48,654 nucleotides of DNA. It comes from Acidobacteriota bacterium. GTDB taxonomy: Bacteria > Acidobacteriota > Terriglobia > Terriglobales > Acidobacteriaceae. The translations under genes and the position numbers were made by a program. The notes beneath the pieces were generated by a model. That model did no database searches and was not told the DNA's origin. It saw only the letters and a list, made by a program, of their open reading frames with translations. Shown here one piece after another: positions 1 to 8,569 of this stretch. The number at the start of each line of letters is the position of its first letter. The stretch's first letter is position 1. The stretch spans positions 1 to 48,654 of the forward strand of contig JANYDG010000100.1 in NCBI GenBank assembly GCA_025359885.1. Reading direction: 5' to 3'.

Positions 1-960
1 GGCGTGGTCAGCTACATCATTGATCGCAACATCAACTACACCAACTTCTGCACGGAGTATTGCACGTTTTGCGCCTTTTACCGGCCGCTGCCCAAGGCCG
101 GCGTGAAGGACCCTCGCGCCGAAGAGGGGTACATTCTCGACTTCGAAAAGATCTACGAGAAGATTGCTGAGACTGAGGAACTGGGCGGGACGGGCGTGCT
201 GATGCAGGGCGGGATTCACCCGGACCTGAAGATTGACTGGTTTGAGCGGCTGTTTACGGGGATCAAGCAGCGCTTCCCGAAGATCTGGCTGCACTGCTTG
301 TCGGCAAGCGAGATTCTGGCGATTGCCGAATATTCAGAATTGAGCCTGCGGGACACGATTGCGCGGCTGCGGGATGCCGGGCTGGACTCGATCCCGGGCG
401 GCGGGGCAGAGATTCTGGACGACGTTGTGCGCCACAAGATTGCGCGACTCAAGTGCAAGACGCAGGACTGGGTGGACGTACATCGCACTGCGCACCAGCT
501 TGGCATGCGGACGACGGCGACGATGATGTTTGGCGTCGGCGAGAATTTTGACCAGCGCATCAACCACTTCGAAGTGGTGCGAAAGTTACAGGAAGAGACG
601 GGCGGCTTTACGGCGTTCATTCCGTGGAGCTTTCAGCCGAACCATACGGCGCTGGGTGGGCGCGGGTGGGAAGAGGCGACATCGGTCGAGTATCTGAAGG
701 TGCTGGCTATCTCGCGGCTGTATCTGGATAACATTGAAAATGTGCAGGCGAGCTGGGTGACCCAGGGTCTCAAGGTGCTGGAGTTAGGGCTGCACTTCGG
801 CGGCAATGATGTTGGCTCGGTGATGTTAGAGGAAAACGTGGTCAAAGCTGCGGGGACGAGCAACTGCACGACGGAGGAAGAGCTGCGGCGGATTATTCGC
901 GATGCCGGGTTCAAGCCGGTGCAGCGGGATACGCTTTACCGGACTATGTTTTTGAGCTGA
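1..960 (+). CDS. mqnC: Cyclic dehypoxanthinyl futalosine synthase, 5'-truncated by window edge
   Basis: Radical SAM enzyme of the futalosine route to menaquinone; the family converts dehypoxanthinyl futalosine to its cyclic form. The reading frame is open from the first base. The family's N-terminus (several tens of residues) should lie upstream, so the GTG at 4 is probably internal. The CxxxCxxC cluster that binds the 4Fe-4S/SAM centre is visible, with Cys codons at 49-51, 61-63 and 70-72. It follows the family-typical segment YIIDRNINYTNFC. Other matching segments are QGGIHPDL, a SIPGGGAEIL stretch and the C-terminal part with GGNDVGSVMLEENVV. About 318 residues are present. No other mqn gene lies in the window. 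Identification is secure at family level; MqnC is preferred over MqnE because of the overall motif pattern. Confidence 0.93.
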   Translation, partial: GVVSYIIDRNINYTNFCTEYCTFCAFYRPLPKAGVKDPRAEEGYILDFEKIYEKIAETEELGGTGVLMQGGIHPDLKIDWFERLFTGIKQRFPKIWLHCLSASEILAIAEYSELSLRDTIARLRDAGLDSIPGGGAEILDDVVRHKIARLKCKTQDWVDVHRTAHQLGMRTTATMMFGVGENFDQRINHFEVVRKLQEETGGFTAFIPWSFQPNHTALGGRGWEEATSVEYLKVLAISRLYLDNIENVQASWVTQGLKVLELGLHFGGNDVGSVMLEENVVKAAGTSNCTTEEELRRIIRDAGFKPVQRDTLYRTMFLS

Positions 961-1024
961 TTGTGGTGGACACTGTTGGGCGCGTGTAGCAAACCAATTC
1001 GAGTATCCAAATTAGAATGGCCCG

Positions 1025-1297
1025 ATGGATGCATGGGATGAAGCCAGGCGCGAATCCAACCTGCGAAAGCATGGTCTTGATTACTTTGCGGCGTATCGCG
1101 TCTACGAGAGTCTTGAGAAGGTCACGATTCGCCTGAAAATGAAATCTTAAGAGCGGTTTGAGGATATTGCCTTCGTCGAAAATCGAGGAGCGATTCTTGC
1201 TTTGGTTTGCAGTAAGCGCAACGGGAAGGTGCGGTGCATCTCATTTCGGTCTGCATCCAGAAATGAGAGGAGAACCTTTACCGCTGCCAAACCGTGA
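1025..1297 (+). pseudogene. brnT-like toxin remnant interrupted by one in-frame stop
   Basis: Reading from ATG 1025 gives a 41-residue start (WDEARRESNLRKHGLDY) typical of BrnT ribonuclease toxins, then TAA at 1148-1150. The same frame resumes at once and ends at TGA 1295-1297 with a BrnT-like C-terminus (VRCISFRSASRNERRTF, matching the family's ISARxAxxxERR signature). If the stop is read through, the product is about 90 residues, the usual BrnT length. One nonsense codon therefore seems to have inactivated it, or there is unusual readthrough. It directly precedes a BrnA-like frame, the normal brnT-brnA order. The assignment rests on recalled family motifs, not on a search. Confidence 0.68.
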
Positions 1298-1298
1298 C

Positions 1299-1595
1299 AT
1301 GACTGATTGGGATCGAGTGAAGCGCGAACAGGATTCAGATGCTCAGATTCCCTACAACCCGAATGACCCGAATGACCCGAACGCTGGCCCCTATGGGCCG
1401 AATGACGAGGCTGCCGTCGAGGCCTGCTTTGCCCAAGCGACAATCGATCAAGGCTGGCCGAATCCCTTGTTGATTCAGAGGGACGGGGTTCCAGTGCATC
1501 CCGACGGCACTCCGCGCGTGAATCCTTCCGTGACTTCTGGGGCCGGTGAGTTTCAAACAGCGTCCGACATCGAGAAGGTTCGCACGGCATCCTAG
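1299..1595 (+). CDS. Possible decayed BrnA-like antitoxin (98 aa)
   Basis: The ATG at 1299 lies one base after the brnT-remnant stop. The product begins MTDWDRVKREQDSD and continues with a YGPNDEAAVEACFAQATI stretch. Both resemble the N-terminal half of BrnA-type antitoxins, which neutralise BrnT and repress the operon. The C-terminal ribbon-helix-helix (CopG-like) DNA-binding part expected in BrnA is not recognisable. A 9-base tandem repeat (ccgaatgac) near 1365-1383 makes an NDPNDPN run. The frame stays open upstream to 1158, but that part overlaps the toxin remnant. Either it is a relic evolving without its partner or an antitoxin with a diverged C-terminus. It converges with the esterase gene, 11 bases away. 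Confidence 0.45.
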   Translation: MTDWDRVKREQDSDAQIPYNPNDPNDPNAGPYGPNDEAAVEACFAQATIDQGWPNPLLIQRDGVPVHPDGTPRVNPSVTSGAGEFQTASDIEKVRTAS

Positions 1596-1606
1596 CTCGC
1601 TGCGGC

Positions 1607-2602
1607 TTACTTCATCCAGCCTGGCTTAGGTGGAATGACGGACTCGTCGGGGGTGAGCAGGCCCTGCGTTCGGAGCCAGGTTTCGAGCAGGCCGGGCCAC
1701 TGGTCGAGGGCGGCTTCGCCTTTGCCGAGGCCGCTGCCGTGGGCGCCTTTGGCGAAGATGTGCATTTCTGCTGACACGCCTGACTTGAGCAGAGCCTCAT
1801 AGAAGCTGAGCGCTTGTTCGACGGGGACCGTGGCGTCGTCGGTGGTGTGATAAATGAAGGTTGGCGGGGTGTCTTTGCTGACGAAGCGGTCAGGTGAGTA
1901 GTTCTTCTGGAACTCTTCGCAGCGGTCCATGATGTTGACCAGTTGGCAATAGGTCAGGTGGGCGGTGTTGGGGCTGATGCCGCCGATCCAGGGGTAGCCG
2001 AGGATGAGATAGTCGGGGCGGCTGGAGACGCGTTCGATGGGGTCTTCTACATCGGGCTTGCCGGGGACGAATTGGGTTCCGGAGAGCCCGGCGAGGTGGC
2101 CGCCCGCTGAGAATCCGATGACCGCTATTCGATTGGGGGCAATGTGAAAGTCGCGAGCCCGAGCGCGGACCAGTTGCACAGCGCGGCGGGCATCGACGAG
2201 CGGCACGGGAAGCAGGTATTTCTGGCCGAGCCGGTAGCGGAGAACGTAGGCGGTGAAGCCATGCGCGGCGAACCAGTCGGCTACTTCCCTGCCCTCGAGG
2301 ATGGAGGCCAGGCCCATGTAGGCGCCACCGGGCAGCACGATAACGGCGCTGCCGTTTTCATGGCCGGGTTGGGGCTGCAGGACAGAGAGTGTCGGGACGT
2401 CTTCGCAGGCAGAGCCCTTGGCCCCGGGCGCGTCCCCGGGCCAGAGTCGAATGGTGGTGATACCGAGGAACGCGTTCGACGAAGCCGCTTCCGTGCACCC
2501 TGAGGTGGGTGCGGCATTCGCCGTCTGAGCTGAGGTTTCGAGCGACACAAGCGTGAAGGCCAGAGCGGCAGCGACGAGCACGAGGGAAGAGCGAAGTCTC
2601 AA
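1607..2602 (-). CDS. Secreted alpha/beta hydrolase (BD-FAE/acetylesterase-like)
   Basis: A 331-residue exported serine esterase, probably acting on acetylated or esterified carbohydrates; the substrate is not deducible. An N-terminal hydrophobic stretch (about residues 7-25, ending ETSAQ) is a signal peptide. The oxyanion segment LPGGAYMGL is near residue 90. The nucleophile is Ser165 in GFSAGG, the likely acid Asp255 or Asp256 in HTTDDATVP, and the likely base His288 in KGAHGSG. The order and spacing fit the family. The start is a TTG at 2602; a GGAGG element 7 bases upstream on the minus strand decides it. It lies downstream of bshC on the same strand with a 27-base gap, so the two may be cotranscribed. 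Confidence 0.85.
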   Translation of the reverse strand: MRLRSSLVLVAAALAFTLVSLETSAQTANAAPTSGCTEAASSNAFLGITTIRLWPGDAPGAKGSACEDVPTLSVLQPQPGHENGSAVIVLPGGAYMGLASILEGREVADWFAAHGFTAYVLRYRLGQKYLLPVPLVDARRAVQLVRARARDFHIAPNRIAVIGFSAGGHLAGLSGTQFVPGKPDVEDPIERVSSRPDYLILGYPWIGGISPNTAHLTYCQLVNIMDRCEEFQKNYSPDRFVSKDTPPTFIYHTTDDATVPVEQALSFYEALLKSGVSAEMHIFAKGAHGSGLGKGEAALDQWPGLLETWLRTQGLLTPDESVIPPKPGWMK

Positions 2603-2629
2603 AACAGGGCCTCCGGAAGATGAGGCGAA

Positions 2630-4270
2630 TTATAGCTGAATCAGCCTGTGGCCCGGGCAGCCGTCACCAGCCTCGCGTACCAGAGTATTGACGAGCCCTT
2701 CGCCATAGCGGGCCAGATAAAAGGCCGCGCCAACTGACCGCTCCTGCAGGTGGCCGTGAGGATAGATGGCCTGTACGACGGCCTGGGCATGGCGGGCGAG
2801 GGAGGTTTCCTTTTGCAGTTCAAAATTGGCGGCCATGCGACGCAGGCGATTCATCTGGTAGCGCATCTTACTGGCGGAGACGGCGGCGGAGCGGCCGAGG
2901 TCAGCGTCGAGCTGGGTCATGTAGTCGGTGAGAAAGGTGAGTTCGCCTTCGAGAGCGTTGCCAGCGGCGGCTAGACGCTGCTTCCCGGCGATGGGCATGG
3001 CGCGGGCTGCGAGGCGCTGGGCCAGGGATTCTTCAGTGGAGGCGAGAATCGTTTCGAGCGAAAGCTCGTGGCGGTCGAGCAACTCGGCAATAGAGGGTTC
3101 GACGAGGGTAGCGGAGAGGCGCGGCAGCACCGGGGTGAGCCGGCCCAGAATGCGTTCGTAAAGGACCGCAGACTGAGCGAAATAGGCGACCTCTGCGGAT
3201 CCGCCGACGTAGGCGGAGGTCGGCAAAATCTGATCCTGAAACAAGGGGCGCAGCAGAGCTGAGGGAGAAATGCGTTCCGGCTCGCTGGCAAGAATGCCGA
3301 GCAGCTCATCGGAGGAGTAGCGGTCGCGGCCAGCCTGCCAGAGGCCGGTTGGCTCTGCGGCGGAGGATTCTGTGCGCTTGAGGGCGTTGCGCGCGCCCGA
3401 GTTTGCGTCCAACAAAAAGAGCAGGCTGTTGCCCTGGGCAACGGCGACCTGCGCATGGTATCCGGCGGAAGCGAGTTCCCGATTGCGATGGAGCAGGGCT
3501 TGGTGCAGTTCATCGGCGCGCTCGATTGCAGCCTGGAGGACAGGCGCTCCGAGCCGATGGGCGGTGCGCCCCGAGGGGTCGAGAACCAGCAATCCGTGAG
3601 CGGAAAACACTTTGCCATAGAACTCCGCGAAGGCCCTGGCCAGCGTCTGCCCTGGCCGGTAGGCTGCCGCAAGCCACTGCATGGCATCGGAATAGCCGAG
3701 CAGCTCCCAGGCTTGGTCGATCAGGTGCGTGATTGAGTCGTCGAGCACGACGCCGCCGACGGGAACTGCGCTCGCTGGCGCCCTGTCGTAGGTCAGCCGG
3801 GTCTGGGAGCGACGCGCCGGGAAGGTGACGTGATTGACCTCGGCAAAGTCATGATCCTCTGTCGCGAGCCAAAAGACAGGCAGATGGGGATGACCGGCTG
3901 CCGTTGCCTGAGCAGCCAGGGAGACGGCGGTAGCCGCCTTGTGGGGAGTAAACAGGGGTCCACCGAGAATTCCGACCTGCTGGCCGGTGACGACAACATT
4001 TGCGCCCTGACGCAGTTGGTCGAGTGAGGAAACGAGGGCAAGCGAAGGGTTTTGCGCAGCAAGCAGTGCCGCCACCTGCGCCCGATGGCTCGGGCTGTGG
4101 AGAATGGGCGTCTGTTGCCAGGCCCGGTCCCGTGGGTTACCCGCGAACCAGGGATGCGGAAGAGTCGTATGGAGGTCCCCGAAAGGCACCGACGGCTCTG
4201 CGGAACAATAGTCCCGAAAGAGGCGGCTGAGGCCGGGCACAACGGTGATGGGGTAGCACTCTGCGTTCAA
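2630..4270 (-). CDS. bshC: Bacillithiol biosynthesis cysteine-adding enzyme BshC
   Basis: BshC carries out the last step of bacillithiol synthesis, adding cysteine to GlcN-malate in the cytoplasm. At 546 residues it has the family's normal length. It shows the typical N-terminus (SRLFRDY), the conserved VVTGQQVGILGGPLFT block (TGQQ at 95-98) and the PVFWLATEDHDFAEVN block (EDHD at 138-141). It ends with a helical coiled-coil region and a GEGLVNTLV-type C-terminus. The start is apparently TTG at 4270 with only a weak ribosome site; the family-like N-terminus supports it. bshA and bshB are not in the window. BshC occurrence in Firmicutes, Acidobacteria, Bacteroidetes and Deinococcus is known and fits the taxonomic guess. 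Confidence 0.93.
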   Translation of the reverse strand: MNAECYPITVVPGLSRLFRDYCSAEPSVPFGDLHTTLPHPWFAGNPRDRAWQQTPILHSPSHRAQVAALLAAQNPSLALVSSLDQLRQGANVVVTGQQVGILGGPLFTPHKAATAVSLAAQATAAGHPHLPVFWLATEDHDFAEVNHVTFPARRSQTRLTYDRAPASAVPVGGVVLDDSITHLIDQAWELLGYSDAMQWLAAAYRPGQTLARAFAEFYGKVFSAHGLLVLDPSGRTAHRLGAPVLQAAIERADELHQALLHRNRELASAGYHAQVAVAQGNSLLFLLDANSGARNALKRTESSAAEPTGLWQAGRDRYSSDELLGILASEPERISPSALLRPLFQDQILPTSAYVGGSAEVAYFAQSAVLYERILGRLTPVLPRLSATLVEPSIAELLDRHELSLETILASTEESLAQRLAARAMPIAGKQRLAAAGNALEGELTFLTDYMTQLDADLGRSAAVSASKMRYQMNRLRRMAANFELQKETSLARHAQAVVQAIYPHGHLQERSVGAAFYLARYGEGLVNTLVREAGDGCPGHRLIQL

Positions 4271-4509
4271 ACTGGGGTCTCTCTGGGTTTCTGAAGGGGG
4301 GTAAAATCCCGTGCCTTGATTCAGTCTAACTGGTGGTATTGAACGTCAGGGTTAGGGATGCGTTGGCTACGCCGATGGATGCAATGAGGGGGACCTTGCA
4401 GCAAAAGAAATTTGCATGCGAGGTGAGCAACCTTGTCACAGTGCTGACTCGGCCAAGTGGTACCGTAATGCTTGGCGAGACTTTGCAGTTGGTTCGCGTG
4501 AGGAAAAAG

Positions 4510-5340
4510 ATGGCAAAAGCAAAGAAGAAGATCAGCACTGAAGGTGTTGTCGCTCCAGGTGTGGAAACCAGTGTTTCCAGCATTGCAAGTGATAACGCGA
4601 CGAGCGGCACTGCTCCAGAAGGAGTGAAAGCTGCGCGGAAAGCTGTTTCCAAGGTAAAAACTGCCGTAAAGAAAGCAACCAGGCAATCGCCCCAGGCCCC
4701 CAAGGCCCCACAGAAAGAAGCCAAAGTACCCGTCGTTGAGGGAAAGTCTAAAAAATCCAGCCTGAAAACCGCAAAGAGTGACACCAAGGCGCAGCTGCTT
4801 GATTCTCAAGTGGCCTACGAAGGGCCGCTGTTTCGCGTGGTGCGGGACCATCTGATTGAGCCGGGCGGGCGCGAATCGCATCGGGACGTGATCCGGCACA
4901 ACGGGTCGGTGGTTATTCTCGCCGTGGACCCTGGCAAGTCAAAGAAAGACCCCTGGATCGTCATGGAGCGGCAGTACCGCCACGCGGCGGGGCAGTTCAT
5001 GTGGGAATTGCCGGCAGGCAAGATGGATGCTGGCGAAAAGCCGCTGGACGGTGCCAAGCGCGAGTTGGCCGAAGAAACCGGCTACCAGGCGAAGAAGTGG
5101 TCTCCCCTGGTGGAGTACTTCGCCAGTCCCGGCTTTCTTGGGGAGTCGATGAAGGTTTTTCTGGCGGAAGGACTCATCGCCGGAGACGCGACCCCGGAGG
5201 AAGATGAGAATATCGACTTCCGCCTGGTAAAGCTCTCAGAGCTGCTCGAGATGGTGGACAAGGGCAAAATTATTGACGGAAAGACGCTGACCACGGTGCT
5301 GCTCTACGCTCGCCACCTGGGCTTAAAGCGCAAAAAATAA
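4510..5340 (+). CDS. Nudix hydrolase (ADP-ribose pyrophosphatase-like) with basic N-terminal tail
   Basis: A complete Nudix box (G-x5-E-x7-REUxEExGU) occupies residues 170-192: G170, E176, R184-E185, E188-E189, G191. The domain's surroundings (ADP-ribose pyrophosphatase type, with [11 protein letters not shown] after the box) suggest hydrolysis of ADP-ribose or a related nucleoside diphosphate sugar. The start is placed at ATG 4510, where GAGG lies 6 bases upstream; the frame stays open to 4333 but lacks such a site. Residues 1 to about 95 are rich in Lys, Ala, Ser and Thr, with histone H1-like KxxxKKA patterns, and are not part of the Nudix fold. The tail is likely disordered and may bind nucleic acid. 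A strong terminator follows. It is monocistronic. Confidence 0.88.
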   Translation: MAKAKKKISTEGVVAPGVETSVSSIASDNATSGTAPEGVKAARKAVSKVKTAVKKATRQSPQAPKAPQKEAKVPVVEGKSKKSSLKTAKSDTKAQLLDSQVAYEGPLFRVVRDHLIEPGGRESHRDVIRHNGSVVILAVDPGKSKKDPWIVMERQYRHAAGQFMWELPAGKMDAGEKPLDGAKRELAEETGYQAKKWSPLVEYFASPGFLGESMKVFLAEGLIAGDATPEEDENIDFRLVKLSELLEMVDKGKIIDGKTLTTVLLYARHLGLKRKK

Positions 5341-5363
5341 TCGTTTCCGCCCTGGCCAGAATT

Positions 5364-5411
5364 GCAAGCCTCTCACTCGCGCGAAAAGCGCAGTGGGGGG
5401 CTTGCTTTTTT
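5364..5411 (+). terminator. Intrinsic terminator of the Nudix gene
   Basis: The stem GCAAGCC (5364-5370) pairs with GGCTTGC (5399-5405). An inner stem extends it (CACT with AGTG and CGCG with GCG around a short A-rich loop). Six T follow at 5406-5411. It sits 23 bases after the Nudix stop. Confidence 0.85.
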
Positions 5412-5522
5412 ACCGTGGAAAATCCGGAGATGATTGCACCAACTTTTCACGGATTATTTGCGTCTTACATTCAAGCGGCTTCCCCAGAACGTCGCAAGTG
5501 TCGACAAAGGAAGGTACAACCT

Positions 5523-5753
5523 GTGGCTCAATACAAAGGCACGGTCAAGTGGTTCAATAATGCGAAGGGTTTCGGCTTTATTGGTCGTGAAGACGGACCT
5601 GACGTGTTTGTGCATTATTCGGCAATTCAGGTAGATGGGTACAAGTCTCTGAAAGAGGGGGACGAAGTCGAATTCGACATTGTCAACGGACAGAAAGGTC
5701 CGCAGGCAGATGCCGTAATGCGGCAAAAGGAAGCTGCTACGGCTGTGGCCTAG
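5523..5753 (+). CDS. Cold-shock protein, CspA family
   Basis: A 76-residue single-strand nucleic-acid binding beta-barrel and RNA chaperone. Both RNA-binding motifs are intact: RNP1 as KGFGFI (15-20) and RNP2 as VFVHY (28-32). The body [14 protein letters not shown] is family-typical. A C-terminal Ala-rich extension (EAATAVA) follows. The GTG at 5523 is chosen because AAGGAAGG (5507-5514) sits 8 bases upstream and the protein then begins where family members begin. The frame remains open upstream to 5415, but that is probably the long 5' leader common in csp genes. Gene number among csp paralogues cannot be told. Confidence 0.95.
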   Translation: MAQYKGTVKWFNNAKGFGFIGREDGPDVFVHYSAIQVDGYKSLKEGDEVEFDIVNGQKGPQADAVMRQKEAATAVA

Positions 5754-6053
5754 CGCATCTCGTTTGCTTCTCTGGAGCGATTCGGGCCCATTGCAATCCA
5801 TTCGATTCCAGCGGCCCTGGGCAGCGAGGTTCTCGCCTCGCAACCTGCTCATTCCTCCCGGCTCGTCACTTTTGCGGAAGTCGGTGAGGATTCGTGTGCT
5901 TGCTCCGCATCTCTCCGAAGAAATCCAGGTGACTTCTCTCCAAAACGGCAAAAATGACCGTCTTTTCGTCCTTGGTCGCGGATTGCGATCGAGGCATTTC
6001 TGGCCGATGAGGCCCTGTTTCTAAGATACTGTCCTTGGAGAAACAAGCACCCC
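5754..6053. other. 300-base non-coding interval between csp and polX
   Basis: No credible gene here. A small hairpin (GCGAGG 5824-5829 with CCTCGC 5836-5841) lies 70 bases after csp but has no T-run, so it is at best a weak transcript end. A GGAG lies about 18 bases before the polX start. No clear sigma-70 promoter was recognised. Confidence 0.6.
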
Positions 6054-7805
6054 ATGGATAACGCAACCCTTGCCCGATTACTGACCGAGACCGGCGACCT
6101 GCTGGAGATCAGCGGAGGCGATACCTTTCGCATTCGCAGCTACCGCCGTGCCGCCGAAGCCGCAGAACAGAGCACGGTCGATCTGGCCGCAGCTTCAGTG
6201 GATCTGGCGAGGCTGCTGGAAGTACCGGGCATTGGCAAAGGCATGGCGGCCAACATCCAGGCGGCCGTCGCTACGGGTTCGATTCCGCTGAGAGATGAGT
6301 TGCTGGCGCGCTATTCATCTGGCATTCTCGACCTTTTGAAGCTGTCTGGCATGGGCCCCAAGACGGTGGCGCTGCTGTGGGAGGCTGCGCAAATCGCGAG
6401 TATCGACCAACTGGCGGCGGCCATCGACGCGGGGCGGCTTGCTGGATTGCCACGCATGGGAGAAAAGCAGATCGAAAAGCTGCGCAAGGGGATCGAAGAT
6501 TTCCGCAAGAGCGCAGGGCGATTCCGCATTGACCAGGCCAAGGAAGCGGCGGAGCGGCTCACAGAATACTTGCTGGCCTTTGACGGATTCGCCGGAATTG
6601 ACCGCGTGACGCCCGCTGGTTCCCTGCGACGCGGGCGCGAAACGGCGGGCGACCTGGATCTGCTGGTCACCGGGCCTGCCTGCGAGCCTGCGCGCGCAGC
6701 AGAAGCGGTAGCCTATACGGCCGCTTATCCCGGCATTCGAGACATGATTGCCCGCGGCGAAAACAAGGTGAGCTTTTACCTTGGCAGCAGTCTTCAGGTA
6801 GACGTACGGCTGCTGCCTGAGGGCTCTTATGGTGCCGCTCTGCAGTACTTTACCGGCTCGAAAATGCACAACGTCGCATTGCGCCAACGCGCACTGAAGA
6901 TGGGCTACACGCTCAGCGAATGGGCACTTGCCCGGCTGGATGACGAATCCGTGGTGGCGGCGGAGACCGAGGAGTCAATCTATCAGGCGCTGGGGCTGGA
7001 CTGGATTCCGCCTGAGTTGCGTGAGAATCTTGGCGAAATTGAGGCAGCAGCCCGGCATGAGCTGCCAAAATTGATCGAGCAGGACAACATCCGCGGCGAC
7101 GTGCACATGCATACGCACGCCACGGACGGACACAACTCCATTCGCGAAATGGCCGAGGCCGGGCTGGCGCGTGGCTACCAGTACATCGCCATCACGGACC
7201 ATTCAAAGAACCTGGCCATGACCAACGGTCTGGACGAAAAGCGCGCGCTGGAGCATGTTCGGCAGATTCGCCTCGTAGATGAGCAGATGGAGGGGCGGAT
7301 TCGTGTCTTCACCGGGATTGAAGTGGACATTCTCGGCGATGGTGCGCTCGACTTGCCAGATGAAGTGCTGGCCGAGATGGATGTGGTGATTGCCAGTGTG
7401 CACACGCTGTTACACCAGCCAAAAGAAGAGATGACGGCGCGGGTGCTACGGGCGATTGAAAACCCGTATGTGCGCATCCTGGGGCATCCGACGGGCCGGT
7501 TGTTGCTGCGCCGCGAGCCGTTTGCCATTGATTTGCCCGCGGTGCTGCGCAGGGCGGCAGAGTTGGGGGTGGCGGTTGAGCATAACGCCGCGCCGGAGCG
7601 CCTCGACCTGTGCGACCGCGACCTGCGCCTGGCCAAGGAACTGGGATGCAGGATTGTGATCAATACTGACGCGCATGACACCAGGCACATGGAGAAGATG
7701 CGCTATGGGATTAAACAACTGCGACGCGCCTGGCTGGGGCCCGCAGACGTGCTGAATACGTTGGCTGCAAAGGACTTCCTGGCTGCCCTGCGGCCGCGGC
7801 CCTGA
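6054..7805 (+). CDS. polX: DNA polymerase/3'-5' exonuclease PolX (family X with PHP domain)
   Basis: A 583-residue repair polymerase. The N-terminal helix-hairpin-helix region (about 1-150) includes LEVPGIGKG and LSGMGPKT. The nucleotidyltransferase core contains AGSLRRGRETAGDLDLLVT. The metal-binding carboxylates are Asp200, Asp202 and Asp250 (QVDVRLL). A C-terminal PHP phosphoesterase domain follows from about 345: HMHTH (351-355), TDHS (381-384), GIEVDI (421-426), ASVH (447-450) and NTDAHD (537-542). This order matches bacterial PolX enzymes used in gap filling and end processing. All catalytic residues appear present in both domains. It stands alone. Confidence 0.95.
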   Translation: MDNATLARLLTETGDLLEISGGDTFRIRSYRRAAEAAEQSTVDLAAASVDLARLLEVPGIGKGMAANIQAAVATGSIPLRDELLARYSSGILDLLKLSGMGPKTVALLWEAAQIASIDQLAAAIDAGRLAGLPRMGEKQIEKLRKGIEDFRKSAGRFRIDQAKEAAERLTEYLLAFDGFAGIDRVTPAGSLRRGRETAGDLDLLVTGPACEPARAAEAVAYTAAYPGIRDMIARGENKVSFYLGSSLQVDVRLLPEGSYGAALQYFTGSKMHNVALRQRALKMGYTLSEWALARLDDESVVAAETEESIYQALGLDWIPPELRENLGEIEAAARHELPKLIEQDNIRGDVHMHTHATDGHNSIREMAEAGLARGYQYIAITDHSKNLAMTNGLDEKRALEHVRQIRLVDEQMEGRIRVFTGIEVDILGDGALDLPDEVLAEMDVVIASVHTLLHQPKEEMTARVLRAIENPYVRILGHPTGRLLLRREPFAIDLPAVLRRAAELGVAVEHNAAPERLDLCDRDLRLAKELGCRIVINTDAHDTRHMEKMRYGIKQLRRAWLGPADVLNTLAAKDFLAALRPRP

Positions 7806-7929
7806 TGTTGGCTTTCAGCATCGCCAGGCAATCTCTTTCACAAACCCTCGTCCGCAGGAATCCCCCGAGCGGCTCGACGCACAATTTCATCGCCTGATTG
7901 CTGTGGAATGGGAGTAAGATAAGGTCGCT

Positions 7930-8556
7930 ATGAGCTTACTGCAACTCAAAGAAGACACGCGCCAAGCCCATGACCCGAGCGCCGAGGGAGAAGACCTCGC
8001 CAAGGGGAGTGGCTACTTCATCTGGACAGCAATTGCCGCATTTGTGCTGATTACCGTGGCGATCACGCTGTTTCTGCTTTCAGACCGCAAGCCTCCCGCT
8101 GCGGTAGGAGAAGTAACCCAGATTTGGTCTCACTCGGTGCATACCATCAACACGCCACACGACGCCAACGGCGTGCCAATGGATGCGGCGATGTTTGACC
8201 AGGTCCTGGTGTTTTCGCAGGTCAGGGTGCGAAACCAGAGCGATCAGCCCATCGTCCTCAAGGACATGCTGACCAACGTGACTCTGAACGATGGCCCTCG
8301 TTCAAGCTATGCCGCCAGCGCCATTGACTATGACCGCATCTTCATCGCGTATCCAGAGATGAGGGGTCTTCGCTCAAAGACACTTACCAGGGACACGATC
8401 ATCCAGCCGAAAGAGGTACTCGACGGCATGATTATTTCTGCGTTCCACGTCTCAAAGGAGCAGTGGGCAGCGCGCAAGGACCTCAACATCAGCCTGGAGT
8501 TCAAATATCACCCCACCCTCGTGATGGTGCCCAAGGCTGGGGTGATCGAGCAGTAG
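7930..8556 (+). CDS. Single-pass membrane protein of unknown function (208 aa)
   Basis: I do not recognise the family. A cytoplasmic N-terminus (about 28 residues, acidic, with EDLAKGSGY just before the membrane) is followed by one TM helix at about 29-50. The remaining soluble domain of roughly 155 residues has a beta-rich look and is presumably periplasmic. The domain pattern (QVLVFSQVRVRNQSDQPI) resembles an immunoglobulin-like or DUF-type periplasmic fold, but this is a guess. AAGG lies just upstream of the ATG. It converges with the next gene, with 13 bases between stops. Confidence 0.7.
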   Translation: MSLLQLKEDTRQAHDPSAEGEDLAKGSGYFIWTAIAAFVLITVAITLFLLSDRKPPAAVGEVTQIWSHSVHTINTPHDANGVPMDAAMFDQVLVFSQVRVRNQSDQPIVLKDMLTNVTLNDGPRSSYAASAIDYDRIFIAYPEMRGLRSKTLTRDTIIQPKEVLDGMIISAFHVSKEQWAARKDLNISLEFKYHPTLVMVPKAGVIEQ

Positions 8557-8569
8557 CCCGACAGTTTGC

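Noticed and set aside
4333..4509. 59-residue N-terminal extension of the Nudix protein
   Set aside because: The ribosome site favours ATG 4510, and the extra residues have no likeness to the family or to the basic tail.
5849..6133. Minus-strand frames before polX
   Set aside because: They run into the polX coding region in antisense and have no family features. The interval is treated as non-coding.
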